From Erodium maritimum (lineage: Eukaryota; Streptophyta; Magnoliopsida; Geraniales; Geraniaceae): DNA of 64,000 nt. A program made the position numbers and the translations under genes. The number at the start of each line of letters is the position of its first letter. Position 1 is the first letter of the stretch. Under the pieces are notes generated by a model that had not been told where the DNA came from, did no database searches, and saw only the letters and a list, made by a program, of their open reading frames with translations. The DNA is taken from contig OY997590.1 of the NCBI GenBank assembly GCA_963921825.1, positions 59,510,012 to 59,574,011 on the forward strand. Direction: 5' to 3'. This document shows positions 22,189 to 34,580 of this stretch, in pieces.

Positions 22189-23180
22189 GCGAAGTTTCAC
22201 ACCTCGGACTGTACGTCAATTAGGTGGGGAGAGTCGAGTCAGTAAAAGTCCCGTCGTGCGTTGGGTACGCAAGTCGGAAACCGTGTGTAGACTCGTAGGG
22301 ACGTGAGTCCTGTTTGTGATTGTGTGTATGTGCAGTATTATTATTACTGACATACTGATTGTGTGATGCAGCGTGAAACGTTTTTAAGCTGTCGCGACTC
22401 GACTCAGGAGCGCTCCCGTGGTCGAACGAGACGGTGTTGACATCAAGTGGGTACAATGTAGTTCGGGGACGCCTGGACCGGGTTGTAACTACGTGATGTC
22501 AAGAAATGAGGTTTTATAATGAAAAGGACAAAGTTTTAAAATTGGTTGGCCCAATGCGCGTGTTTTTAAAATTTGTTGGCCATGTGGGCGTGGTTTGATT
22601 TTGGTTGGCCCGGTGGGCGTGTTTTGATTTTGGTTGACCTTGTCGGCTTATAATTGAGGTTGGGTGACTTGAAATTGTCTGTGAATTGTTGTGCGTGTGG
22701 TCGATAAATTGGTGGTCGAGCGTGTGTGTCGCTTAAGGCTTTTTTAGGGTTAAAAGGGGTATGGATTGAGATTGAAACAAATTTGGAAAACAGGCCTGCG
22801 CGAGTGTCACGGACCCTGTCAGGGATCCGTGACGGAGCAGCGCGTTTTGGCGATTTTAGGGCCTTCGTCACGGCTCCGTGACCCCAACCGTGACGGGGTT
22901 TGTCACGGATCCGTGATCCCTGTCTTTTCCACCGTCTTGATTACGCAGTTTTCGTATTGTTATTGTGTGACGCGGTTCACGAGTGTGTCGGGCCGCTTTG
23001 AGGTTTCCCTTACGTGTTCTAGTAATTGAGGTATTAATGACGTGAGTAGGGTGACGTTTTAGTAGCGAGTTTGCTAGAGTAGGCGTAGACCGTGTGAACG
23101 CTAATATTTTGAGCACGTCGTCGTTGTTTAAGTTCGCAAACTAAACGTTTGCGTGTATCCGTGCAGAGGATACCGACCAC
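22189..23180 (+). other. Leader of copy C, with a dyad-rich block
   Basis: The first 300 bases match the leader of B and D. About three 30-base units around TTGGCCCGGTGGGCGTG follow (22540-22640). A C-specific block at about 22795-22925 packs in repeated GTCACGGATCCGTGAC-type inverted repeats. The 90-base tandem repeats of B and D are reduced to one partial unit near 23000. The gag start is at about 23181. Confidence 0.75.
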
Positions 23181-24690
23181 ATGGCTCGGGGCAGGAGAGG
23201 ACGATCAGCCATGACGCGGGGACGGGCGTCCACACGTGGCAGGAGGGGACGGTCGGCTGGGGCACCAGGACGGATGCCCACCATCGAACCCGCTGAGTTC
23301 CGCGGAGGCCCAGGGTACTCCCGTCGGAGAGGACAGGAGGAGCGACGCAGGACCATCTGTGGGCACGCCCAGCGTCCCGCCGGTCGCAGACCCGCACACT
23401 GCGACCACTATGGACGAGCTGACCAGGACGGTGCAGAGCTTGGTGGCGATCATCGCCAGTAGAGAGTCTGCATCGCCAGCTCCGAAGACAGCAGCCGTTC
23501 AAGCGAGGCCCGTCCAAGCCGAAGGACATATGGCCCGGACACTGTTGGACTTCCTAAAGCTGGGCATACCTACATTCGTCGGGGAACCGAACCCCGACGT
23601 AGCCGAGAGATGGCTGGATCAAGTCACTCGGGACCTGGATACGTCGGGCATCGAGGACGGTCGCAGCAGGGTGTCCTTTGCAGCTCATCAGCTGAGGGAC
23701 AACGTCTACCACTAGTGGGGGCGCGTACGGGACAGAGTTGGGCACAACTACGGTATCTTCCAAACGGTCTTTCTGGCGCAGTATTTCCCCGAGTCGGCCA
23801 GGGTGGACCGACATCGGCAGTTCCTGGAACTGCAACAGGACGGGGCGTCAGTGGCAGAGTATGAGGCCAGATTCACGGCCTTGACCCGATTTTCACCAGA
23901 AATGGTGGCGACAGAGCTGAACAGTTGCCGGCGGTTCGAGGGGGGGCTGAGGCCGGTGATTCGGGATCGAGTTCTTGCTCTGAGGTTGCGGGATTACTCA
24001 GAGCTCGTAGACACTGCAGCGACAGTGGAGCAGGGTCTCCGGGAGGCAGCGAGGACCCATGAGGTGCGGCAGCGACCGACCAGTGTTGCGGGGCTGTCCG
24101 AGTCCCGAGATCCGAGGAGACAGAGGACCACGGGGTTCTTTCGACCACAGGCTCAGCAGGGCGGAGCGAGACAGATGGGGTCGGCGGCGTCAGCGGGGCC
24201 AGTCGCTTCAGAGAGGGGGCCGATATGCTTTATCTGCGGGCAGCCAGGCCATATGCATCGAGAGTGTCTGATGAGAGGAGGACCCGCTGCACTACCAGTG
24301 ATCAGTCGGACAGGCCAGGGCACAGGGTCGAGGGCCGACGAGCTCAGGTGTTTCCGGTGCTGCCGGGTTGGGCACACTGTTACAAGGTGCCGTGAGCCGA
24401 TTGGGACAACGTCAGCGCAACGACCGCAACAGTCGCATACAGTGCTGTCACCCAGGGGTTACCAGCGTCAGGGTCAGCCGTCGGGGTTATCGCAGCCGTC
24501 CACGAGCGCACCAGTTCCGAGACAGCAGCAGAGGTCTGGACATCCAGCAGTAAGTGCGCCGGGTCAGAGGCAGCAGGCGTCACAGGGAAGAGTGTACGCA
24601 GTTACCGACTCCCGGGCCACAGGACCCACTACCTACCGTGAGACCATTCAGGGTACGTGTTTACTATATCATTTGTGGGCGTTTTTTTAT
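23181..24690 (+). pseudogene. gag: gag pseudogene, copy C
   Basis: Capsid and nucleocapsid polyprotein. An arginine/glycine-rich start (MARGRRGRSAM at 23181) is followed by a frame change near 23300-23400. The capsid domain then follows (LLDFLKLGIPTFVGEPNPDV, AERWLDQ, FLAQYFPESARVDRHRQFLE, VAEYEARFTALTRFSPEM). A TGG to TAG stop after DNVYH (23713-23715) interrupts it. Two CCHC zinc knuckles are visible: CFICGQPGHMHREC (24229-24270) and CFRCCRVGHTVTRC (24352-24393). A glutamine/serine/proline-rich tail precedes protease, which is in another frame. The product would package element RNA in virus-like particles; this copy cannot make it whole. Confidence 0.9.
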
Positions 24691-26333
24691 TTGATACCGG
24701 GGCGTCGCACTCGTTTATTTCGTTGAGTTGTGCTGAGAGGTTGGGGCTGAGTTTAGAGCCGTTGAGTCCACCCCTATGCCTGGATACCCATGTTGGGGGT
24801 GATATGTTGTTGACTAGGGTCTATCATGCCTGGGAAGTTAGAGTCACAGACTGTCCTTGCCCTAGTGACCTTCTCGTGTTGGGAATGACGATCTTTGACG
24901 TGATCTTGGGAATGGATTGGCTGGCGAAGTACCGAGCCAATATCGACTGCTATAGGCGACACGTGACAATATCAGCAGGCAACACGAAGGTGTCGTGTGT
25001 GTTGGGTAGTAAGAGCGGGGTTCTCCTGTCGGCGTTGTCCGCAGTGGAGGAAGTATCGGTCGTGCAGAGCCGAGAGTTACCGCGAGTGGTGTGCGAGTTC
25101 CCCGAGGTCTTTCCTGAGGAGTTGAGCGGGTTGCCACCAGATCGTGAGGTGGAGTTCGGGATTGACCTGGTGCCAGGAACGGCAGCGATATCGATGACGC
25201 CTTACAGGTTTGCGCCGACAGAGTTGACCGAGCTGAAGCGTCAGCTCGAGGAGCTTCAGGAGAAGGGATTTATCCGTCCGAGCGTATCGCCGTGGGGAGC
25301 ACCAGCACTCTTCGTGAAGAAGAAGAGTGGAGAGCTTTGGATGTGTATAGATTACTGGAAGCTGAACCGGGTTACGGTGAAGAACCGATACCCGATGCCG
25401 AGGATTGACGACTTGTTCGACCAGTTGAGAGGGTCAACCTGTTTCTCGAAGATCGATCTGCGATCCGGATATTACCAATTGAGAGTCCGAGAGGGGGACG
25501 TCGCAAAGACTGCATTCCGGACACGCTATTGGCATTACGAGTTCTTGGTGATGTCGTTTGGACTGACGAACGCACCTGCGGCGTTCATGGATCTGATGAA
25601 AAATATATTCCGGCCGTTCTTAGATCATTTTGTGGTGGGGTTCGTAGACGACATCTTGATCTACTCGCAGAACGAGGCGGCACATGAGGGACATCTGAGG
25701 ACTGTTCTGACCCTGCTGCGCACGCATCAGCTATATGCCAACCTGGAGAAGTGCGAGTTTTGGCTTGCTGAGGAGAGATTCCTCGGTCACATTGTATCCC
25801 GTGACGGTATACTGGTCGATCCGTCGAAGATCGACGTGGTTTCGAAGTGGGCACGACCCACGAGTGTCTTCGAGATCCGCAGCTTTCTAGGGTTGGCAAG
25901 CTATTATCGGCGGTTTGTCCAGGACTTTGCGCGACTAGCCGCACATGTGACTCTGTTGACGCGCAAGAGAGTCGGGTTTGTGTGGACAGAGGATTGTGAG
26001 CGTGCGTTCACGGAGTTGAAGACTCGTCTGACTACCGCTCCAGTATTGATAGTGCCAGAGCGAGGGGTCGGGTATGAGGTCTATTGTGATGCGTCCGGGG
26101 AAAGACTAGGATGTGTACTGATGCAGTTGGGTAGAGTTGTTGCTTATGACTCCAGGCAGTTGAAGACACACGAGCGCAACTATCATACCCATGACCTAGA
26201 GCTAGCAGCAGTCGTATTCGCGCTAAAGGGCTGGTGGAATTATCTCTATGGCGAGGGATTTCAGGTGTTCTCGGATCACAAGAGCCTCAAGTACATCTTT
26301 TCCCAACGAGACCTGAACATGCGCCAGCGGTGA
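24657..26333 (+). pseudogene. pol: pol pseudogene part 1: protease, RT, RNase H (copy C)
   Basis: Open for 558 codons. The protease has FDTGASHSF (about residue 12) and [13 protein letters not shown] has [40 protein letters not shown] (two Arg-to-Trp changes hereabouts), [22 protein letters not shown] and the catalytic FVDDILIYS. RNase H begins at [14 protein letters not shown], with [14 protein letters not shown] and [11 protein letters not shown]. The stop at 26331-26333 (TGA) stands where the family has TGG, just before MELLEEYDFELHHHPGK, so the break is a single base. Together these enzymes would cleave the polyprotein and copy the RNA to DNA. Confidence 0.93.
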
Positions 26334-28025
26334 TGGATGGAGCTACTTGAGGAGTACGACTTTGAGCTACACCACCATCCGGGTAAGGCGAACATGGTTG
26401 CCGATGCCTTGAGTAGGAAGTCGGTTCCGAGTCTTGCTAGCATATCAGTCCGAGAGTGGGACATGATGGGGGAACTGAGCATGTTCGGGCTTGAGCTAGA
26501 GGAGATTACTGGTGGCGTGGCCATGTGCTCACTGGTGGCTCAGCCCTCACTACTTGCCCGAGTGTTGGAGGCGCAGTCGGAGGACGTCGAGACGTCAGAG
26601 ATCCGAGAGAGGGTCGTCAGAGGTGACGAGGTGGTAGGCTGGGAACTCAGTGCTGATTGGGGGTTACGGTATCGAGGAGGGTTATTCGTGCCGGGCAACT
26701 GTAGAGACGACGTGTTGCGAGAGTCACATCATTCGCGTCTTACAGTGCACCCGGGTGGCACCAAGATGTACCGTGACATCAGGCGGCACTTCTGGTGGAG
26801 CCGGATGCGGAGAGCGGTCGCGGAATTTGTGTCGAGGTGTCTCGTCTGTCAGCAGGTGACGACAGAACATCAGCGTCCCGCCGGATTATTGCAGCCATTG
26901 TCGATTTTCCAGTGGAAGTGGGAGCATATCACGATGGACTTCGTGAGTGGACTTCCGAGATCGCCGAAGGGACACGACGTCGTATGGTTAGTAGTCGATC
27001 AGTTGACCAAGTCGGCCCATTTCCTGGCCATGAGGATGACTGATCCGGTCGACAAGTTGAGCAGCCTGTACATTCAGGAGATATTGCGTCTCCATGGAGT
27101 CCCTATGTCGATAGTGTCTGACAGGGATCCTCGTTGCACGTCCAGATTTTGGCCGAGTCTGCAGACCGCGTTGGGGACCGAGGTTCTACTCAGTACAGCA
27201 CACCATCCCCAGACAGACGGCCAGTACGAGCGTACGATTCAGATTTTGGAGGACATGCTGCGGGCGTGTGTGCTAGACTTTATGGGCTCGTGGGAAACCC
27301 ACCTACCGTTAGCCGAGTTCGCCTACAACAACAGCTTCCAGGCCAGTATTGGGATGGCACCGTTCGAAGCGTTGTATGGTAGGCCGTGTCGGTCGCCAGT
27401 GTGCTGGGCAGAGGTGGGAGACAAGAGCCTGTTGGGGCCAGAGATCGTCCGAGAGACGATAGAGAAGGTCGCGCTGATACGCGAGCGGTTGAAGACCGCA
27501 CAGAGTCGGCAGAAGAGCTATGCCGACAGACGACGCCGACCTCTCGAGTTCGCAGTCGGTGATCACGTGTTCCTGAAGGTGAGCCCGAGGAAGGGACTGG
27601 TACGGTTCAGACACAGCGGGGGACAGTTAGCCCCGCGATACATCGGCCCTTTCGAGATCTTGAGCAGAGTGAGAGTAGTGGCCTATCGTCTGGCGTTACC
27701 ACCGCAACTTGGGAGAGTTCATAACGTCTTCCACGTGTCCCATTTGCGGTAGTACAATACGGACCCCTCCCACGCCATTGAGTGGGAAGATATCGAGGTG
27801 GCTGACGATGTCTCCTATGAGGAGCAGCCGGTTTGAATCATGGACACGCGGGAGCAGGTCCTGCGTGGCAAGGTTATCCGCCTGGTACGGGTGCAGTGGA
27901 TGCACCACGGGGCTGAGTCGACTTGGGAGCGCGAGGACGAGGTTCGCGCGAAGTACCCCGATCTATTCGACTCCGGAGGTACGTTTGTTTTAAATTTCGC
28001 GGACGAAATTCCTTTAAGGGGGTAG
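26334..28025 (+). pseudogene. pol: pol pseudogene part 2: RNase H end, integrase, chromodomain (copy C)
   Basis: It continues the same frame past the stop. NMVADALSRK closes RNase H. The integrase zinc domain is HHSRLTVHPGGTKMYRDI to CLVCQQ. The catalytic core has ITMDFVSGLP (first Asp), VSDRDPR (second Asp) and the HHPQTDGQYERTIQILEDML region with the Glu. The GPFEIL and VHNVFHVSHLR blocks follow, with a stop at about 27750 (TAG). The chromodomain-like tail (VIRLVRVQWMHHGAESTWE to AKYPDLFD, 27870-27972) comes after one more stop at about 27834. Chromodomains direct integration to particular chromatin. This is the only copy here that retains integrase and the tail together. Confidence 0.92.
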
Positions 28026-28027
28026 AT
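28012..28027 (+). other. Polypurine tract, copy C
   Basis: TTTAAGGGGGTAGAT directly precedes the 3' LTR start at 28028. This is the normal place for plus-strand priming. The minus-strand equivalent in copy D lies at 56935-56950. Confidence 0.85.
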
Positions 28028-29759
28028 TGTAAGAACCACTCCCGGTCAACGCCAGTCAAATCGGCGAAAAACAGGAAAATTTAAATTTTTTGGACAGACA
28101 CTTAAACGAACCTAAATCTGACCCCGAGGGTCATACTGGACTTAAGTTGACCCCGATATCGACCAAAGTGAGTTCTAGGGGACTCAGGGCAACTTTCTGA
28201 ACAATTTGGGAAATGTTGACTTTTTACTAGAAAAGTAAACCAATCGACGTTTTGGTCCGTTCGAGGTCCGTTTTGGATCCAAAAAGCTTATTCGTCATCA
28301 CAGCGGTCTTAGTTGAGCCGTTTCCTTGTAGCCCATGAAGTTTCATAATTTCTAGGAAAAAGTGCTCGTTCGGGGCCCGAGACGGCCGAATTTCGCGAAT
28401 CTGACTGAATAATATCTAGGAGATATTTTCAAAAGGGGTGGGACCCACTTGCCATATGTCACCAATGTGGTGGTGTTAGGTAACATTGAAAAAAAACAAA
28501 GGAAGACTACATCAAGGGGGGTTCGGCCATGCCTTCAAAAAAAAAGAAAAAAAAAGAGTTTTAGAGAGAGAAAAGGAGATAGAAAGAGGAGAGAAGAAGG
28601 AGAGAAAAGAGAAGGGGGAGTTAGGGTTTCGATATTTCCCGACTATCCAACCGGTGGATCGTCTCAACGATCAAGGAATCGAGATCCCACCGTCATTCCC
28701 TATGGTGAGTACCCGTTCGATTTTCGTTTTGGTACGTTTAAAGTTCCGGGTTTGGGTTAAAATGAGTAGACTATGGTTGAGTTAAGGGTGGGGTTCGTTG
28801 GAGGCGTTTTGGAGCGAAGATTGAGGGTTTTCCGGTGACCGGAGGCTCGAGGGAGCTCTGGCCACCGTGTATGGTGGCTGGCCGAACCGGGTGGTTGCTG
28901 GCCGGAGCTAGGACCGGCCACAACCATAGTGGACCGGCCCAAACCGGCCCAATCCACCCACGTCCAAGGATGGTCGGGTGGGGCCCACATGCTCGGGTAT
29001 CGGGTTTTCGTGTTCGGGTGGTTTAGGGCGATCCCCAAGTCGTTAATCCACACTCGGAACGAATTTTGGAATTAAATTGTAAAAGATGTAAATGACGGGT
29101 TTAGAAACTTTAAACGCGAATTAAATTGCTCGGAAGTCGGAAATTTATTCCGTCGATTGCGTTGGAACCCTTGAATTGTTCTAAGACCGTAGAAATGAAA
29201 ACGGGAATTTTCGGAGCCCCGGAAGGGAGTTTTCAAAACCCGGGCAGATTCGCCGAGCCGGGCGAATCGGGCCTTTCCGGGCCCATTATCGACAATGTCG
29301 AGTAATTGGGAAGTTTGGGAGTGATCGACATTGTCGGGATTGCATTTGGGCGTCAAGTGTATTAAAATTCAGTTTATGCCTGCGGACTTAAAGGTGTTTT
29401 AAATTGTGTTCTTATTAGATCGTGCCACCGACAGAGGAAAGGGAAATCTAGGCGAGTGATCGTGAGCAAGCCGGAGCTTGGTCGTGAGCTTTTGGGGAAA
29501 GCGTACGATGTAGGGAAAAGTAGCCAGATCTCGGCCCTGATTAGGGAAAGTTAACAGTAGAAATGCATGTGACACTTGGGCGTCGTGGGATAAGTAAGTT
29601 TATCGAACAATAGAAGGGCAGGCGACACCGGGAGGTGTCGTGTGATACGGGAACGTATCGAACACTAGAAATGCATGTGACACTTAGTAGTGTCGTAGGA
29701 GCAGTGAACTTATCGATATTAGAATTACTGGAGGAATTTGGTTATGCCCGGAGGTTGAT

Positions 29760-30100
29760 TGTTTTGTTTGTGTCTTGGGTGGCCATGAGTGCCCGTGGGG
29801 TTGTTGAACCCGTATTATTGTTTTGTTTGTGTCTTGGGTGGCCATGAGTGCCCGTGGCATTGTTGAACCCGTATTATTTTATTGTTGATGTCTTGGATGG
29901 CCATGAGTGCGCGTGGGATTGTTGAACCCGTATTTTTACTGTTGGTGTGTCTTGGGTGGCCGTGAGTGCCCGTGGGGTTGTTAAACCCGTATTTTACTAT
30001 TGGTGTGTCTTGGGTGGCCATGAGTGCCCGTGGGGTTGTTGAACCCGTGTTTTACTGTTGGTGTCTTGGGTGGCCATGAGTGCTTGTGGAGTGTTAAACC
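29760..30100 (+). repeat. LTR minisatellite, copy C 3' LTR
   Basis: Six units of about 55-65 bases, identical to 19590-19930 at a constant offset of 10171. The identity extends through the neighbouring nested LTR. Confidence 0.85.
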
Positions 30101-30368
30101 TGTGTTGTTGCTGGTTGTTGAACTTTGCTTGTGATTGTGATTGTGGTTGCCTGAGGTTGGGGGCCCGACAGGTCGACCGCCTGATCCGACTGTGTGTCGG
30201 GAAAGTTGCGTGGGTGTTGGATAGCCTTCCGACAGGGATCAGTAAGGTTGAGCGTCTTCTTTGGCGATGAGGGTGGCTCCCCTTCCGACCAGCTATCGGA
30301 AAAGTATTGCGTTATACATCGCCGACAGGTCGACCGCCTAACCCGACAGGGATCGGGGAAGTTGCGTG

Positions 30369-32173
30369 TGTTGGAATTCTAGGGAGCAAAGCACAGCGGA
30401 AATTTAAAACTTTCCCTAGAATAGCCTCAGGATCCATGTAATTCCGAGTAAACCGACAAACAAAAATTAAAGGAGAGATTACCTCTTTCAATTTTTCAGC
30501 TTGGTTCGAGACAGGGACCAACTTGCAGCTCGTATATCTCATCAACGAACCGTTCGAATGTAAATCCCTCCGTTCAGATCGAAGACCAATATGTGTAGAA
30601 CGTTCACCCAAAAAATCAGCAAGATCGGACCTCGGATGAACCTCCGATCGAGCTCTTTACAGTGGCTGGTCGGACAGAATCTGGGCAGATTTTTCTCTTC
30701 TTCTTGCAAACCAAGAACACTCGAAACAAATGAATTTGGTGGATTAAGTGTGAGTTGAGACGTTTCCAAAAGGATCCGTCCTCTACCGGTATCCACACCA
30801 ACAAGATATCCCAAATCTCTTGTTTGCTAGCACAAAGGAAGAACACTTCTTCCTCTCTTTCTCTCTAACTCGTTTTTCTCTCTACCCTTTGAGAACCATT
30901 CTCAACACAATGAAAAATATGATTTTTCTTCTCTCTCTTGCATGCATATATATCTCTCAACAAGACCACATTATTTTATTTGGAAAAGCCCAACACTTGG
31001 ACTTCCAAATTTGCCAAGTGGTCTTCTAAGGTTTTGCATGACTTCACTATGTCATTTCTAGTAAGTCCAACTCTTGGACTTTCTTTTATAACAAGTGTCT
31101 TATTTTAGGAGTAGTGTTCATGCAAAAATACCCTATTTGAATTTCAAAAATTCAAGAGCCAATTTTGCTATTTAATTGTCCAACATAATCTTTATTATAT
31201 TGGTAATTCGAAAAATGAGTTAAATGAATAAATAAATATTATATCGAATATATTATTTTATTCACTTGACGGACTTCATAAGTCCAATTCGATTTTGGGC
31301 TCGTTGTTGTGTGCGACCCTGTAGGCTCATAACATGTGTTGGCAGTGGGCCCGAAATCCTCGTTTCGTCCACATGTCATAGTTGGCCTCTAGCAAGGCAT
31401 TATGACTACCCAAACGTTTATGATGATCGTTAATCCGACTTAACCTTTACCCGCTAATATGCTAACCCTTTTGTCAATGATATCTCGATCGAATAAGGCA
31501 TAGGGCCGTCATCCTTATTGTACTCGATCGCTGTTTCTTGATCTTAAGTAGACTGCCAGTGATAACTCTTTATCAATTCGCATGGCCATGCTTTTTCCTG
31601 CAGTCCCACTTATCAAGGAGCCCAAACGATATCTCTCATATTTACATGAGTGACAGATCCCTTATTAGTCAACCATATCTCTCACATAGACACTTATGCA
31701 CCCAATCACAGCCTTTATAATTGCCCGGTTAAAGACAACGTTTAACTATGTCAAAGCACACAGCCACCTATGTAGAAATCATGATGACTATAAGGTCAGA
31801 GGACTTAAGTCATATTACGGTACTGAGAAATACTCATGACAGTTCCTATGTAGTATTCTCATAGTGGGTCATCCAATGTCATTTCCCTAAATGACATCTA
31901 TGATTTGACTTCATATCCAATATGTATGATCAGTAAAATGTGATCATCAGCCAACATCATACTAGTCTTAGTATATCAGTAAGACCAGGGATCAAGTGAA
32001 TAATACTCTATTACTTCTAAGAGTTTTACTATCAGGTCCTCAACCCGATGATCTTAAGAAAGAGTATTATTCACACTATTAACATTTCGCAAATGATAAT
32101 AGTAGTGTCGATGTATTAATGAAATGATAATGCCGTCCATAATCACGATTGGCCTAGGGCACAAAAACCAACA
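30369..32173 (+). mobile_element. Nested 1.8-kb copia-like solo LTR
   Basis: 1805 bases from TGTTGGAATTCTAGG to AAAAACCAACA, with GCGTG on each side (30364-30368 and 32174-32178). The TGTTGG/CCAACA ends and 5-base duplication are those of an LTR. No primer site or coding sequence is present, so it is read as a solo LTR. It belongs to the same family as the truncated copy at 20198 and the diverged fragment at 12185. Copia assignment rests on end style only. Confidence 0.85.
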
Positions 32174-32784
32174 GCGTGGGCAGGCTCGAGCCCAGCCGGT
32201 TAGCAACCGATACTAAGCAGCTGGAGCGCAATCCTTTGCGATCTTGTTTGGTGTGCGATCCTTTGTGATCTTGGGTGTTGCGTGGTTATCTTTTGAGTCT
32301 TTGGCGGAAGTCGTAACCGCTGTGTTGGGTCTACATTACGTGTCCGAGTGTTGAGTCGGTTGGGGAAAGTAACAGTCGTGTGTTAGTCGGGTTACTTGAG
32401 TTTGGGGATAGTAGTCCCCGGTGTTTGGGTTGTTGTTGGTGTTTCCGGCATTTTCTGCTAAGTATGCCGTAGTCAGTCTGGTATCTGTGGTGGTGAGCGA
32501 ACGTTCACCCCTAGCTGCTTTTCCTACAGGTACTGGTCGCGGGACGGACTAGGTGAGCTCTCGAAGCTTGAAGAGTTGGGAGCGGGAGTCCGGGTTTCCT
32601 TTTGAGTTTAGCGACGTACGCCTTGTCTTTTGTCCGCTTGTTTGGACGTACTTTTGAGTTGTAAATTATTATTTTGATTAACTAATTGGTGATTTTAAGC
32701 GATTTATTTAAAAGGTTTGAAAAGAGTTTTATATTTTTACCGTTCGCGTTCCGGGTTCGGTTCTACTAAATTTGGGGCGTGGCA

Positions 32785-34320
32785 GCCATTGAGGCGGAAT
32801 TGAATTCACTCAATAAATGCCAAGTCTTTGGACCTGTAGTCCAGACACCTGAAGATGTTAGACCCGTATGATATAAATGGGTATTTGTGCGCAAAAGAAA
32901 TGAGAAGAATGAGGTCGTACGATACAAAGCGCGAATCGTCGCACAAGGATTTTTCAACGACCATGAATTAATTATGAAGAGACATATTCACCGGTTATGG
33001 ATGCAATCACGTTTAGATTGTTACTCAATATGAACTTGATGGACGTCGTGACAACATATTTATATGGGTCACTTGATAATGACATTTACGTGAAAATCCC
33101 TGAAGGACTAAAAAGGCCTGAAGCATGCATCTCAAAACCTCAAGAAATGTACTCAATAAAGCTCCAAAAATCTTTGTATGAGCTAAAACAATCTGGTCGA
33201 ATGTGGTATAATCGTCTCAGTGAATACTTTTTGAAAGAAGGATACATCAACAATAAAATATGTCCATGTGTTTTTATTAAACGAACAAAAATCGGATTTT
33301 CCATCATCGCGGTTTATGTTGATGATTTGAACATCATTGGAATGCATGATAAACTTGTAGAGACGATGAAATACTTGAAAATTAAATTCTAAATGAAAGA
33401 CTTGGGAAAAAAAATTTGTCTTAGCTTTCGGATTGAACATTTATTGAAGGGGATTTTTGTTCACCAGTCATCATATATTGAGAAGATCATTAAACTATTA
33501 AATATGGATAATTCACATCCTTTGAGTTCTACCATGGTTGTTCGATAACTTGATGTGAAAAAGGATTCATTTCACCCCGAAAAGAAGAACTCCTTAGTCC
33601 CGAAGTACTATATCTTGGTCCAGAAGTACCATATGTTAGTGATAGTGGGACATTAATGTATCTTGATAATTGCACCCGTCATGATATAGCACTTTCTATT
33701 AATTTCCTAGCAAGATTTAGTTCTTCTCCGATTCGAAGACATTGAACTGGTGTTAAACAAATTTTAAAGAATATCTTCGAGGAACATTAGATATGGGGTT
33801 ATTTTATTCAAAAGACTCGAAGTTTGAATTGATTGGATATGGTTGATGCCATATATTTATCCGATCCCCCCAAAGCGTGGTCACAAACTTTGCATGTATT
33901 TACATATGGTGACACCGCTATATCTTGGCGTTCAACAAAACAGACCTTTACAACCACTTCTTCAAATCACGCTGAATTGATAACTCTTCAAGAAGAAAGT
34001 CCTGAATGTATATGGATAAGGTCTTTGATCCATCATATCCGAGAATCATGTGATCTTTCAATAAATAAATAAAAGTCCAACTGTCTTATATGTAGATAAT
34101 ACAACTTGTATAGCTCAAATCAAAGGAGGCTACATCAAAGAGATATAACGAAATACATTTCCCCTAATTTCTTATTTACTCATGAACTTCATAAAAGGGA
34201 GATATCGATACTTTTCAAATTCGTTCTTGTGACAATCTTGCAGATTTGTTTACTAAAGCGCTTCCTACAAAAATTGATTTGAAAGATCGGCATGAGAAAA
34301 CTCCGTGATTTATGAGGAAA
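32785..34320 (+). pseudogene. Copia RT and RNase H remnant
   Basis: It resumes the copia frame after the T1 insertion: AELNSLNKCQVF, YKWVFVRKRNEKNEVVRYKA and RIVAQGF, then MDAITFRLLL, VVTTYLYGSLDNDIYVKIPE, SLYELKQSGRMWYNRLSEYF and the catalytic YVDDL (about 33319-33333). After a stop at 33390 the RT end is patchy. RNase H is recognisable at about 33930 (ISWRSTKQT, SSNHAELI, and LADLFTKALP in another frame near 34240). Several stops and frame changes; dead. Confidence 0.88.
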
Positions 34321-34549
34321 TCAATGTAGACGTTGAAATGAGTGGGAGAAATACGTGTTACAATCTTTTTCCCTTACTTTATGTTTTATCCCAATGAGTT
34401 TTCCTAACAAGGTTTTTAATGAGGTAACCTCTATACGTATTGTACAAATTATGTACTCTTTTTTCTTTCTAGGATTTTTCCCACAAGGTTTTTCCTAGAA
34501 AGGTTTTAACGAGGCATAATAAAATTTGTACGTGTCATCCAACAAACTC

Positions 34550-34575
34550 CTAGTATTGTTCTTACTTTCACAACA
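34550..34575 (+). repeat. Remnant of the copia 3' LTR
   Basis: Only the last 26 bases (CTAGTATTG to TTTCACAACA) match the 5' LTR end at 13128-13153, followed by the target duplication AACTC. Everything from the end of the internal region to here was deleted. Confidence 0.8.
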
Positions 34576-34580
34576 AACTC

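Larger units (their letters stand above)
17886..32784 (+). mobile_element. T1 Tekay-like Ty3/gypsy chromovirus, copy C, complete structure
   Basis: 14,899 bases flanked by the 5-base duplication GCCAT (17881-17885 and 32785-32789), inside the copia RT region. It has two LTRs (TGTAAGAACC to GGGGCGTGRCA), a primer site, a leader, gag with two zinc knuckles, protease, RT, RNase H, integrase, a C-terminal chromodomain and a polypurine tract. This order and the chromodomain place it among chromoviruses; the very long LTRs fit the Tekay/Del clade. Single stops in gag and pol and a gag/pol frame change make it inactive. Both LTRs carry a nested copia-like LTR at the same site. Confidence 0.95.
28028..32784 (+). 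repeat. 3' LTR of copy C with complete nested LTR
   Basis: TGTAAGAACCACTCC to GGGGCGTGGCA (the usual final ACA reads GCA), 4757 bases, or about 2950 without the 1805-base insert. It holds a GA-rich tract (28555-28620), GTGAGT (28704), hairpins (29560-29700), a minisatellite (29760-30100) and the conserved hairpin with acceptor-like CTACAG|GT (32490-32529). Confidence 0.92.
12862..34575 (+). mobile_element. Decayed Ty1/copia element hosting nested insertions
   Basis: The LTR starts TGTTATGAATATATG at 12862 and the element ends ACTTTCACAACA at 34575. The target duplication AACTC flanks both ends (12857-12861 and 34576-34580). Its own sequence is about 6.8 kb; the rest is T1 copy C (17886-32784) and a foldback element (13979-14998). 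Remnants run in order protease, GAG-pre-integrase, linker, RT, RNase H. Most of the integrase core is missing between about 17170 and 17311. The 3' LTR is reduced to its last 26 bases. Numerous stops show that it is long dead. Confidence 0.88.
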
